Source: Actinomycetota bacterium (GTDB lineage Bacteria; Actinomycetota; Thermoleophilia; Solirubrobacterales; Solirubrobacteraceae). Taken from it: DNA of 33,591 bases. A model generated the notes under the pieces. The model was not told where the DNA came from and made no database searches. It worked only from the letters and a program-made list of their open reading frames with translations. Made by a program: the position numbers and the translations under genes. This document shows positions 27,050 to 33,591 of this stretch, piece after piece. The first letter of the stretch is position 1; every line of letters starts with the position of its first letter. The stretch lies in contig SYIT01000047.1 of the NCBI GenBank assembly GCA_005798685.1, positions 1-33,591 of the forward strand, given 5' to 3'.

Positions 27050-28492
27050 TTAGCCTTCGATGTTTGACATCACGTGCTTGACGCGCGTGTAGTCATCGAA
27101 ACCGTACATCGAGAGGTCCTTGCCGTAGCCGGATTCCTTGAAGCCGCCGTGCGGCATTTCGGCGACGATCGGAATGTGCGTGTTGATCCACACACAGCCG
27201 AAGTCGAGCCCCTTCGCCATCCGCATCGCGCGGCCGTGGTCGCGCGTCCAGACGCTTGAGGCGAGGCCGTATTTAACGCCGTTGGCCCAGGCCAGTGCTT
27301 CGGCCTCGTCGCTGAACTGCTGAACCGTGACGACCGGGCCGAAGATCTCGTTCTGGATCATCTCGTCATCCTGCTTGAGGTCGGCGACAACGGTCGGCTC
27401 GAACCAGAAGCCGCCACCGTTCTCAGGTGCCTTGCCGCCAGAGGCGATGCGGGCGTGTGCCGGTGCGCGCTCGATGAAGCCGCCAACGCGATCAAGCTGC
27501 GCTTGGCTGATGACCGGGCCCATGTAGGTGTTCTCGTCGTTCGGGTCGCCGTAAACGGTGCCCTTAGCCTGCTCGGCGAGCGCGTCGACGAGGTCGCCGT
27601 AAAGCCCGGGGCCAGCGATCACGCGGGTGGCTGCGGTGCAGTCCTGGCCGGCGTTGAAGTAGCCGGCTCCGGCGATCCCCTCGGCCGCGGCTGCGAGGTC
27701 AGCGTCGTCAAAGACGATCACCGGTGCCTTGCCGCCGAGCTCAAGGTGGACGCGCTTGAGCGTGTCGGCGGCTGCCGCGGCGACGGCCTTGCCGGCGCGG
27801 ACGCTGCCGGTCAAGGAGACCATGCTGATGCCCTCGTTGCGGACGATCTGCTCGCCGGTTGCGCCGGTGCCTAGAACGACGTTGAAGGCACCCGTCGGAA
27901 GGTGTTTCTGCATCATCTCGGCAAGCCAGAGCGTCGACATTGGCGTGTTCTCCGATGGCTTCAGGACGATCGTGTTGCCGGCGGCGAGCGCCGGAGCAAA
28001 CTTCCAGACGGCCATCATGAAGGGATAATTCCATGGCGTGATCTGCCCAATTACGCCGATCGGCTCGCGGCGAATCGATGAGGTGTGCCCGGCGAGATAC
28101 TCGGCCGTGGCGCGCCCTTCGAGCATCCGCGCTGCGGCTGCGAAGAAGCGGATCTGATCGGCGGCTGGCGGAATCTCTTCCTCAATCGTCAGCGCCAGCG
28201 GCTTGCCGGTATTAATTGATTCGATCTTCGCGAGCTCTTCGCCGCGCTCCTCAAGTTCGGTGGCAATGTTCAGCAGCGCCATGCTGCGCTCTGACGGGGT
28301 TGCATCGCGCCATTCGGGGAAGGCTGCGGTCGCGGCGTCAACGGCGGCCTGGACGTCGGCGGCGCTGGAGATGCCCATCTCAGCGATCACTTCGCCGGTT
28401 GCAGCGTTAAAAACCTCGTGAACGCCTTCGCCTGTCGTTGGGACGGACTTGCCGCCGACAAAGTTTTCGAGCTTTGCGGTCTTGGTTGCCAT
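27050..28492 (-). CDS. NAD(P)+-dependent aldehyde dehydrogenase (aminobutyraldehyde/betaine-aldehyde type)
   Basis: This enzyme oxidises an aldehyde to the acid in the cytoplasm. The 480-residue protein has the family residues N155 (PWNYP), the general base E251 (LELGG) and the nucleophile C285 (GQDC). The cofactor-binding LKPSENTP lies at 177-184, and a GS motif (LTGS) ends at residue 230. Overall sequence resembles gamma-aminobutyraldehyde dehydrogenases (PatD-like) more than fatty-aldehyde types, but substrate cannot be fixed. ATG 28492 has a strong GAGGAGGAG Shine-Dalgarno sequence. The gene next to its promoter encodes an SCP2-like protein. Confidence 0.9.
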   Translation of the reverse strand: MATKTAKLENFVGGKSVPTTGEGVHEVFNAATGEVIAEMGISSAADVQAAVDAATAAFPEWRDATPSERSMALLNIATELEERGEELAKIESINTGKPLALTIEEEIPPAADQIRFFAAAARMLEGRATAEYLAGHTSSIRREPIGVIGQITPWNYPFMMAVWKFAPALAAGNTIVLKPSENTPMSTLWLAEMMQKHLPTGAFNVVLGTGATGEQIVRNEGISMVSLTGSVRAGKAVAAAAADTLKRVHLELGGKAPVIVFDDADLAAAAEGIAGAGYFNAGQDCTAATRVIAGPGLYGDLVDALAEQAKGTVYGDPNDENTYMGPVISQAQLDRVGGFIERAPAHARIASGGKAPENGGGFWFEPTVVADLKQDDEMIQNEIFGPVVTVQQFSDEAEALAWANGVKYGLASSVWTRDHGRAMRMAKGLDFGCVWINTHIPIVAEMPHGGFKESGYGKDLSMYGFDDYTRVKHVMSNIEG

Positions 28493-28499
28493 CTTTTTT

Positions 28500-28528
28500 C
28501 TCCTCCTCGCGGGTACCTGCCAAACCTA
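28500..28528 (-). promoter_or_regulatory. Aldehyde dehydrogenase promoter -10 box and Shine-Dalgarno sequence
   Basis: On the minus strand TAGGTT (28528-28523) lies upstream of GAGGAGGAG (28508-28500), which precedes ATG 28492 by 7 bases. This gene has an ordinary leader. Confidence 0.45.
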
Positions 28529-28580
28529 CCAAGCGAGGGCCTCTGTTGCTTGCGGCGCGGCGCGGTGGAAGCGCGGCGAC

Positions 28581-28586
28581 TAGTCT
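28581..28586 (+). promoter_or_regulatory. -10 box for leaderless SCP2-like gene
   Basis: TAGTCT ends 9 bases before GTG 28596, with no Shine-Dalgarno sequence. The same hexamer precedes the MBL hydrolase gene. Confidence 0.45.
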
Positions 28587-28595
28587 GAGAGCTTC

Positions 28596-29174
28596 GTGGC
28601 TCACTTTTCATCCGCAGACGACGTTTACGCTTCGCTTGGCGCCTGCCTGAAGGCGGCGGCGACCGACCCCGAGAATGCTCGTGATTTTCAGCGCGTCGGG
28701 ACGATCGTGCGGCTCCAGACCGTTGCTCCGAAGGCGCAGATCACGCTGAAACTCGAGGCCGACCAGCCGATCGAGGTCGAGTTCGGCGAGAGCAAGCTAC
28801 GGCCGGCCGCAATTCTGGCAATGCCGGGCGACACCGCCCAAGGCTTCTGGCTCGGCGAGACCAACATCATCACGGCGCTGGCCCAGAGCAAGATGAAAGC
28901 TCAGGGGCCTGTCGCGGTGATCCTCAAGCTTGTGCCGCTGGTCAACGTTGTCGCGCCGCTCTATCGCGCCCAGCAGGAGGGCGGAGGAGAGATTGAGGCG
29001 GTTGAACGGCAAGAGATCGCCGCCGACGAAGAGGTCATCGCTGAAGCGGGTGGAGTGGCCGAGGACGAGGCTGTAGCTGAGGAAGAGGTCGCTGCCGGGG
29101 ATGAAGCGGTGGTCGGCGAAGAGGATGCTGTGGCTGAAGAAGCGCTCGTCGCTGAGGAATCGCCTCAGTCGTAG
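28596..29174 (+). CDS. SCP2-like (sterol carrier) domain protein with long acidic tail
   Basis: The function is uncertain. Residues 1-130 resemble the SCP2 lipid-binding fold: charged helices, strands around TIVRLQTV and ITLKLEA, a PIEVEFGES strand, then a C-terminal helical part with KMKAQGPVAVILKLVPL. Such proteins bind acyl chains or sterol-like lipids. From about 136 to 192 the sequence is almost entirely Glu, Asp, Ala, Val and Gly in irregular repeats (EEVIAEAGG, EDEAVAEEEV, GEEDAVAEE). This is likely a disordered, strongly negative tail. GTG 28596 follows a TAGTCT box. The 3' end overlaps the convergent Nudix gene by 10 bases. Confidence 0.6.
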   Translation: MAHFSSADDVYASLGACLKAAATDPENARDFQRVGTIVRLQTVAPKAQITLKLEADQPIEVEFGESKLRPAAILAMPGDTAQGFWLGETNIITALAQSKMKAQGPVAVILKLVPLVNVVAPLYRAQQEGGGEIEAVERQEIAADEEVIAEAGGVAEDEAVAEEEVAAGDEAVVGEEDAVAEEALVAEESPQS

Positions 29175-29794
29175 CCGGGCTCTCCCGGTAGCAGCACCCG
29201 CGCCACTTCACCTTCGATCAAGATCCGCGGCTCAACTGGTTCAACTCTCTGCTGGGAGGCATGTTCGATCAAGGCGTCGGCGCTCTCAAAGGCCGCGAAC
29301 TGTTCGAGCTGCTTGATCGTTGGGAAGACGAGCGGTAGCTCGTCACGGCTGTAAGCGTCCAGCGCGCCTTGCGGCGTGTACCAAACGTGGTCGACGATCT
29401 CGCTGCCATCGACGACAGGGTTGGCGTCTGCCGGGGCGGGGGCGAGGAAGAAGTGGGTGTCGAAGCGGATCTGAACGGTGTCTGGGGTGATCCAGCGTGA
29501 GAACTTGACCAAATCACTCGGGGCGATGCCATAGACCGACGCCTCCTCCTCCAGTTCACGCACCGCGGCCAGCCGGTGCGCCCCATCTCCTGCGCCCTCG
29601 TGTGCGTCTACCGCGCCGCCGGGGAATACCCAGAATCCGCCCATGAAGCGGGCCTGAGGCGTTCGTTGAACGAGCAGCAGCTCGAGCGCCTGCGAGCCGC
29701 CGCGCAGCAGGATCACCGAGGCCGCTTGGCGCGGAACGGTCGCTTCGCCCGATTCGTTTAGTTCCTCTCCCGGTGCTGGCTTTTCGAACTCCAC
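29165..29794 (-). CDS. Nudix hydrolase, NUDT19-like
   Basis: Nudix enzymes cleave nucleoside-diphosphate derivatives; the NUDT7/NUDT19 group acts on coenzyme A and acyl-CoA. In this 209-residue protein the Nudix box starts at G60 (GAVDAHE66) and ends R79-E80-L81-x-E83-E84. The stretch between E66 and R79 is 12 residues instead of 7, and the usual glycine after EE is serine (S86). The flanking FWVFPGG, the WITPDTVQIRFDTHFFLA segment and LPLVFPT all fit the NUDT19-like layout. GTG 29794 follows a TAGGCT box by 7 bases. The 3' end overlaps the convergent SCP2-like gene. Confidence 0.85.
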   Translation of the reverse strand: MEFEKPAPGEELNESGEATVPRQAASVILLRGGSQALELLLVQRTPQARFMGGFWVFPGGAVDAHEGAGDGAHRLAAVRELEEEASVYGIAPSDLVKFSRWITPDTVQIRFDTHFFLAPAPADANPVVDGSEIVDHVWYTPQGALDAYSRDELPLVFPTIKQLEQFAAFESADALIEHASQQRVEPVEPRILIEGEVARVLLPGEPGYD

Positions 29795-29801
29795 GCTGAT
29801 C

Positions 29802-29807
29802 AGCCTA
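29802..29807 (-). promoter_or_regulatory. -10 box for leaderless Nudix gene
   Basis: TAGGCT on the minus strand ends 7 bases before GTG 29794. No Shine-Dalgarno sequence is present. Confidence 0.45.
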
Positions 29808-29837
29808 ACGCGCGCGCCCGCCGCCGCCCTGCTGCGC

Positions 29838-29843
29838 TACCGT
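29838..29843 (+). promoter_or_regulatory. -10 box for leaderless rubredoxin gene
   Basis: TACCGT ends 7 bases before ATG 29851; the intervening TTTATTT cannot act as a Shine-Dalgarno sequence. The same hexamer serves dacB. Confidence 0.5.
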
Positions 29844-29850
29844 TTTATTT

Positions 29851-30033
29851 ATGACTGATAGCGAAGCAGTGAAACAGTGGATCTGCGAGTCTTGCGGTTA
29901 CATCTACGACCCGGCCGAAGGCGATCCTGACGGCGGCATTCCGCCGGGAACTCAGTTCGAGGAGATCCCTGACACTTGGTACTGCCCGGTCTGTGGCGCG
30001 CGCAAGAAGGACTTCGTCGAATACATCGCTTAA
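29851..30033 (+). CDS. Rubredoxin
   Basis: Rubredoxin is a small one-electron carrier with a single iron held by four cysteines, here C12, C15, C45 and C48 (CESC and CPVC). The 60-residue product has the family core [18 protein letters not shown] and [10 protein letters not shown]. Partners could include an alkane hydroxylase or an oxidative-stress reductase, but none is in the window. The last 58 bases overlap the proposed start of the next gene in another frame. Confidence 0.95.
   Translation: MTDSEAVKQWICESCGYIYDPAEGDPDGGIPPGTQFEEIPDTWYCPVCGARKKDFVEYIA
29959..29964 (+). promoter_or_regulatory. Shine-Dalgarno sequence inside rubredoxin gene
   Basis: GAGGAG lies 11 bases before TTG 29976. 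It is the only plausible ribosome-binding site for the downstream gene, whose frame has no other standard start before the conserved region. Confidence 0.4.
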
Positions 30034-31517
30034 CGGTTGCGATCGTCGCCGTAGTCGGCGCCGCATCGCTTGGTTCGGAGATCGCCGCGGCGCGCCTTAT
30101 TGCGCCCTGGTTTGGTGCCTCAACGATCGTTTGGGCCAACACGATCGCGACCGTTCTGGTCGCGCTCAGCATCGGTTACTGGTATGGCGGCAGGCTCGCC
30201 GAGCGAGACCCAACGGTTTCCGGTTTGGCGCGCCTCGTGATGATCGCCGCCGCGTTGCTGGCGCTCGTCCCGTTCATTGCCGGTCCGTTCCTAAGCGTGT
30301 CGGTTCAAGCGCTCGATCAGGTAGAGGCCGGCGCGTTCGTCGGTTCGCTTGTTGCCGTGATGGTGCTGATCGCCTTCCCAGTGATGGTGCTCGGCGCGGC
30401 GGCGCCTTACGCCATTCGGCTCAGCGTAAAGACTGCCGATGAGGCCGGCAACGTCGCCGGTCGGCTCTACGCAATATCGACGATCGGAAGTCTCGCCGGC
30501 GTGTTCCTCAGCGCTCTGCTGTTGGTGCCGCTGCTGGGAACGCGACGCACCTTCATCGTCTTCGCTCTCTCGCTTGCGCTGGTTGCGATGCCGGCTCTCA
30601 GTTGGCGCTGGCTTGCGCTGCCGCTCTTGATGATCGTCGCGCTCTTCGCTCCTGTCGGCGAGATCAAAAGCGCTGGCGCCTCAACCGTGATCTGGGAGAG
30701 CGAGACCGAATACCAATATGCGCGCGTGGTGCAGTTCAGCGATCGTGAACGTTGGTTGGAACTGAATGAAGGTCAGGCCGTCCATTCGGTCTACCGCCCG
30801 GGCACTTGGCTGACGAACAACTATTGGGACGAGGCGCTGGTGCTGCCGTGGGCGGCGCGCGACGCGCCGCCGCGCTCGCTCGCGGTGCTTGGCAATGGCG
30901 CGGGGACGGTTGCCCGCGCCTACGGCCACTTCTACCCCGGCGCCCGCGTTGACGGGGTTGAGATCGACGGCCGACTGAGCGAAGCCGGCCGCCGCTACTT
31001 CGACCTTCGCGGCCCAAACCTCCATCTCCACAAGGCCGACGCGCGTCCTTTCTTGCGCCGAAGTGATCGCAAGTGGGACGCGATTCTCGTCGACGCCTAC
31101 CGCCAGCCCTACATACCGTTCTACATGACGACCTCAGAGTTCTTCGAGTCCGTCGCCGAGCACCTAAACCCCGGCGGTGTGGTGATGGTCAACGTCGGCC
31201 ACCCGGAGGGGAGCGAGGCGCTGGAGGCTTCGCTGGCGGCGACGATGAAGACTCAGTTCACAGCCGTACTGCGCGACCCGAGCGAGCGCGTCAACACGAT
31301 TCTGCTCGGCGCCAACGGGCCGGCATCGGCTCAGCAGCTAGCCGCCAGCGCCAGCTCGCCCGCGATGCCGCCGCCGCTGCGGCCGCTCGCGCGTGATGCT
31401 GCGCAGCGCCTCAGCGCGCCGCTCTCCGGCGGCGACGTCTATAGCGACGACCTCGCGCCGGTCGAGTGGCTGATCGACGGTTCAATTTTGAAAGTAGCCG
31501 CTCAAGGCCAGCGCTGA
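29976..31517 (+). CDS. Membrane-anchored spermidine-synthase-like protein
   Basis: This is a fusion of an N-terminal membrane domain with a C-terminal SpeE-type methyltransferase-like domain. Residues 19-215 hold about six membrane segments, beginning [20 protein letters not shown] and including PWFGAS and [11 protein letters not shown]. The soluble part has a Rossmann motif [14 protein letters not shown] (about 303), VEID, an acidic KADARPF and [12 protein letters not shown], matching aminopropyltransferase folds. The real substrate of such fusions is mostly unknown. The only standard start in frame is TTG 29976, inside the rubredoxin gene, with GAGGAG upstream. This adds 18 mostly basic residues before the first membrane segment. 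Confidence 0.8.
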   Translation: MVLPGLWRAQEGLRRIHRLTVAIVAVVGAASLGSEIAAARLIAPWFGASTIVWANTIATVLVALSIGYWYGGRLAERDPTVSGLARLVMIAAALLALVPFIAGPFLSVSVQALDQVEAGAFVGSLVAVMVLIAFPVMVLGAAAPYAIRLSVKTADEAGNVAGRLYAISTIGSLAGVFLSALLLVPLLGTRRTFIVFALSLALVAMPALSWRWLALPLLMIVALFAPVGEIKSAGASTVIWESETEYQYARVVQFSDRERWLELNEGQAVHSVYRPGTWLTNNYWDEALVLPWAARDAPPRSLAVLGNGAGTVARAYGHFYPGARVDGVEIDGRLSEAGRRYFDLRGPNLHLHKADARPFLRRSDRKWDAILVDAYRQPYIPFYMTTSEFFESVAEHLNPGGVVMVNVGHPEGSEALEASLAATMKTQFTAVLRDPSERVNTILLGANGPASAQQLAASASSPAMPPPLRPLARDAAQRLSAPLSGGDVYSDDLAPVEWLIDGSILKVAAQGQR

Positions 31518-31550
31518 GCAGGACGCGGCACAATCTGGTCTGATTGCGCA

Positions 31551-31838
31551 ATGTTTGTGATCTTTGGCAACTACACAGCGCCGATCGAAGAGGTTGACAG
31601 CCACCGTGAGGCTCACCTTCAGTTCATTGGCGGGCTGGTCGCCTCAGGCAACGTCGTGGCCAGTGGTCGCCGCGCCGAGGGAGATGGCTCGGCTCTTGTG
31701 CTCAGCGCTAATAGTCGAGGCGAGGCGCTCGCGCTCTTCGATCAAGATCCCTATGTTCTCGCCGGCGTCGTCGAGTACGAACTAGCCGCTGAGTTCACCG
31801 CCGGTGCCAAAGCTCCGGGTCTTGAGAACTACAGCTAG
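31551..31838 (+). CDS. YciI-family protein
   Basis: YciI-like proteins have a ferredoxin-like fold and probably minor hydrolase or dechlorinase-type activity; the cellular role is unknown. The 95-residue product has the typical conserved His in DSHREAHLQFI (near residues 18-22), VASGRRAEGDG, and DPYVLAGVVEYEL. Start ATG 31551 lacks a good Shine-Dalgarno sequence. CAATCT at 31531-31536 could be a poor -10 box. The TAG stop shares the palindrome CTAG with the convergent kup stop. Confidence 0.85.
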   Translation: MFVIFGNYTAPIEEVDSHREAHLQFIGGLVASGNVVASGRRAEGDGSALVLSANSRGEALALFDQDPYVLAGVVEYELAAEFTAGAKAPGLENYS

Positions 31839-33591
31839 AGCGCTAGCTGCGTACCGACGTTGATAGTGCGCTCCGTTGGCAGGCAGAAGTAATCGGTTCG
31901 GCTCGATGCGTTGCGTGAGAGCGCGCAGTAGATCCGCTTGCGCCAGCCGGCCATCTCGAACGGTCCGCCAGGAACGACGTCGAGGTGCGACAGGAAGTAG
32001 GTCGCGTGCTCAACGTCGATCCCTTCGTCAAGCCCTTCGGCTTTTGCCAGCTCTAGCAGGTGTGGCACGTCGGGAGTGTCTTTGAAGCCGAGTTTTGCCG
32101 TCAGGTGGACGATGTTGTCGCCTGTATAGCCAAGCTCGTCGACCGTAAGGCGCTCTTCGTCGGGCACGAACGGTGACGTCGTCGTCTCGATTGCGAGGAT
32201 CACGATCTGCTCGTGGATCGCGTGGTTAAAGTTCACAGCGCCGCGCAGCGCCATCGGCGCCGTCTCGCGGTGAGCGTTGAGGTAGACGGCCGTTCCCGGC
32301 ACTGTCGTCACAGGCGGGTCAAGCGTCTGAATCTCTTGCAGGAATTCACGCAGCGAGCCTTCACGCTGGGCGCGAACCCCGGTCACATAGACCCGGCCGC
32401 GGTTCCACGTAAGCATCACCGTCAGCAGAATCACCCCGATCGCTACCGGGAACCAGCCGCCGTGGAGGATCTTCGTCATGTTGGCGGCGAGGAAGAGTGC
32501 GTTGACAGTTAGGAAGACGGTCCCAGCGAGGCAGACGATCCAGAGTGGCCTCTTCCAGAGCTTGCGCACAACAACGAGGAAAAGGATCGTGTCGATCGTC
32601 AGCGTGCCGGTAACGGCGATCCCGTAGGCCGACGCGAGCGCCGCAGATGAGCCGAAGGCGACAACCAGTGCGACGACGGCGACAAAGAGTCCCCAGTTGA
32701 TTGCCGGGGCGTAAACCTGCCCGATCTCGGTGTTTGAGGTCTGCTTGATCGTCATCCGCGGCATGAAGCCCAGCTGCGTCGCCTGCTTTGCGACCGAGAA
32801 GGCGCCCGAAATAACGGCCTGCGATGCGATCACTGTCGCGACGGTGGCGAGGATCACCATCGGAAGCTGCGCCCATTGCGGGAAGAGCAGGAAGAACGGG
32901 TTGCTGATCGACGAGGGCGTCTCGAGGATCAACGAGCCCTGGCCCATGTAGTTGAGCGTCAGCGTGGGGAAGACGAGCAGGAACCAAGCGCGGCTGATGG
33001 CGGGCCGTCCAAAGTGGCCCATGTCGGCGTAGAGCGCTTCAGTACCGGTGATCGTCAGCACGATCGAGCCGAGCGCGATGAATGAGATGCCGAGGTGGTT
33101 CACGAAGAAGCTGAAGGCGTAGGTCGGCAGCAGCGCCTTGAGCATCGAAGCGTCCTGGGTCAGTTGAAGCAAGCCGGCGAGGCCGATGATGATGAACCAG
33201 ATCACCATCACGGGGCCGAAGAGACGGCCAACGAGCCCTGTGCCAAAGCGTTGGATCATGAAGAGCCCTGTCAGCACGACGAGAGTGATCGGTATAACCA
33301 GGTGGGCGGCCGCGGGCGCGGCGACCTGCAGCCCGCTGACCGCCGACATCACAGAGATCGCCGGCGTGATCATCCCGTCGCCGAAGAAGAGCGCAACGCC
33401 GAACAGCCCCGCCGCCACCAGCGCCGGCTTAACCCACGGACGCTTGATCACGGCCGTTTGAACCAGCGCGATCAGCGCCATGATTCCGCCCTCGCCGGCG
33501 TTGTCGGCGCGCATGACGAAGATCACAAAGTCGATCGGGACGCCGATCCTGATCGTCCAGACGACGAGCGAGATAACGCCCAAGACGTCCC
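31835..33591 (-). CDS. kup: Kup-family potassium uptake transporter (N terminus outside window)
   Basis: Kup takes up K+ with protons. The frame is open to the window end (585 codons visible); the codons before the nominal TTG at 33583 still encode family-like residues (DVLGVIS), so the true start lies beyond 33591. Visible features include FVMRADNAGEGGIMAL, FFGDGMITPAISVMSAVSGLQ, then about ten membrane segments, and SQAVISGAFSVAKQATQLGFMPR in a late helix pair. A hydrophilic C-terminal domain occupies the last 150 residues (NAHRETAP, ERTINVGTQLAL). Only some 25-60 N-terminal residues are missing. Confidence 0.95.
   Translation of the reverse strand, partial: DVLGVISLVVWTIRIGVPIDFVIFVMRADNAGEGGIMALIALVQTAVIKRPWVKPALVAAGLFGVALFFGDGMITPAISVMSAVSGLQVAAPAAAHLVIPITLVVLTGLFMIQRFGTGLVGRLFGPVMVIWFIIIGLAGLLQLTQDASMLKALLPTYAFSFFVNHLGISFIALGSIVLTITGTEALYADMGHFGRPAISRAWFLLVFPTLTLNYMGQGSLILETPSSISNPFFLLFPQWAQLPMVILATVATVIASQAVISGAFSVAKQATQLGFMPRMTIKQTSNTEIGQVYAPAINWGLFVAVVALVVAFGSSAALASAYGIAVTGTLTIDTILFLVVVRKLWKRPLWIVCLAGTVFLTVNALFLAANMTKILHGGWFPVAIGVILLTVMLTWNRGRVYVTGVRAQREGSLREFLQEIQTLDPPVTTVPGTAVYLNAHRETAPMALRGAVNFNHAIHEQIVILAIETTTSPFVPDEERLTVDELGYTGDNIVHLTAKLGFKDTPDVPHLLELAKAEGLDEGIDVEHATYFLSHLDVVPGGPFEMAGWRKRIYCALSRNASSRTDYFCLPTERTINVGTQLAL

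Noticed and set aside
33581-33583. TTG 33583 as the start of kup
   Set aside because: The codons upstream still match the family, so this is a window-edge effect and not a true start.

Overview
The window looks like chromosomal DNA of a GC-rich actinobacterium. The best guess is class Thermoleophilia (Solirubrobacterales-like). This is inferred from the alpha-operon order, an unusual LigA OB-fold signature, a WS/DGAT-type acyltransferase, TANNNT-type -10 boxes and many apparently leaderless genes. No marker in the window fixes the taxon. Genes are tightly packed and no gap exceeds 300 bases. I see no phage genes, insertion sequence, integrase, CRISPR array or replication origin.

Bases 1-4343 are the distal spc operon and the alpha operon: adk (3' part), map, rpmJ, rpsM, rpsK, rpsD, rpoA, rplQ. 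infA is absent from its usual place between map and rpmJ. surE and ligA follow, coupled by a 4-base overlap. Bases 7249-14502 hold dacB (-), a patatin-like hydrolase (+), an aminotransferase with a small membrane protein (-), a long-chain acyl-CoA synthetase (-), a NIF3/DUF34 protein (-), a small unknown gene (+) and tRNA-Pro(CGG).

Bases 14571-20401 hold less familiar genes: a secreted protein with a carboxypeptidase-regulatory-like domain, a membrane protein of unknown function, a 5'-truncated relative of the secreted protein, a PAP2 phosphatase, a DEAD-box helicase (-) with an RG/G-rich tail, and two coupled GST-kappa/HCCA-isomerase-like proteins. Bases 20402-24768 are a sugar-use block. 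It has two tandemly duplicated sugar porters with matching upstream repeats and a near-identical 186-base 3' end, followed by a lipoprotein PQQ-type sugar dehydrogenase. Bases 24765-33591 hold a WS/DGAT acyltransferase (-), a metallo-beta-lactamase-fold hydrolase, an aldehyde dehydrogenase (-), an SCP2-like protein with a long acidic tail, a Nudix hydrolase (-), rubredoxin overlapping a membrane-anchored spermidine-synthase-like protein, a YciI protein, and a Kup potassium transporter (-) cut by the window end.

No clearly new multi-gene system is evident. The strongest unexplained signal is regulatory. Twelve genes have a TANNNT hexamer ending 6-9 bases before the start codon and no Shine-Dalgarno sequence, which predicts leaderless mRNAs. 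In two divergent pairs the opposing -10 boxes share one central TA. Other points of interest are the conversion-like tract in the sugar porters, the paired repeat upstream of both, the rubredoxin overlap, and several convergent pairs whose stop codons interlock.
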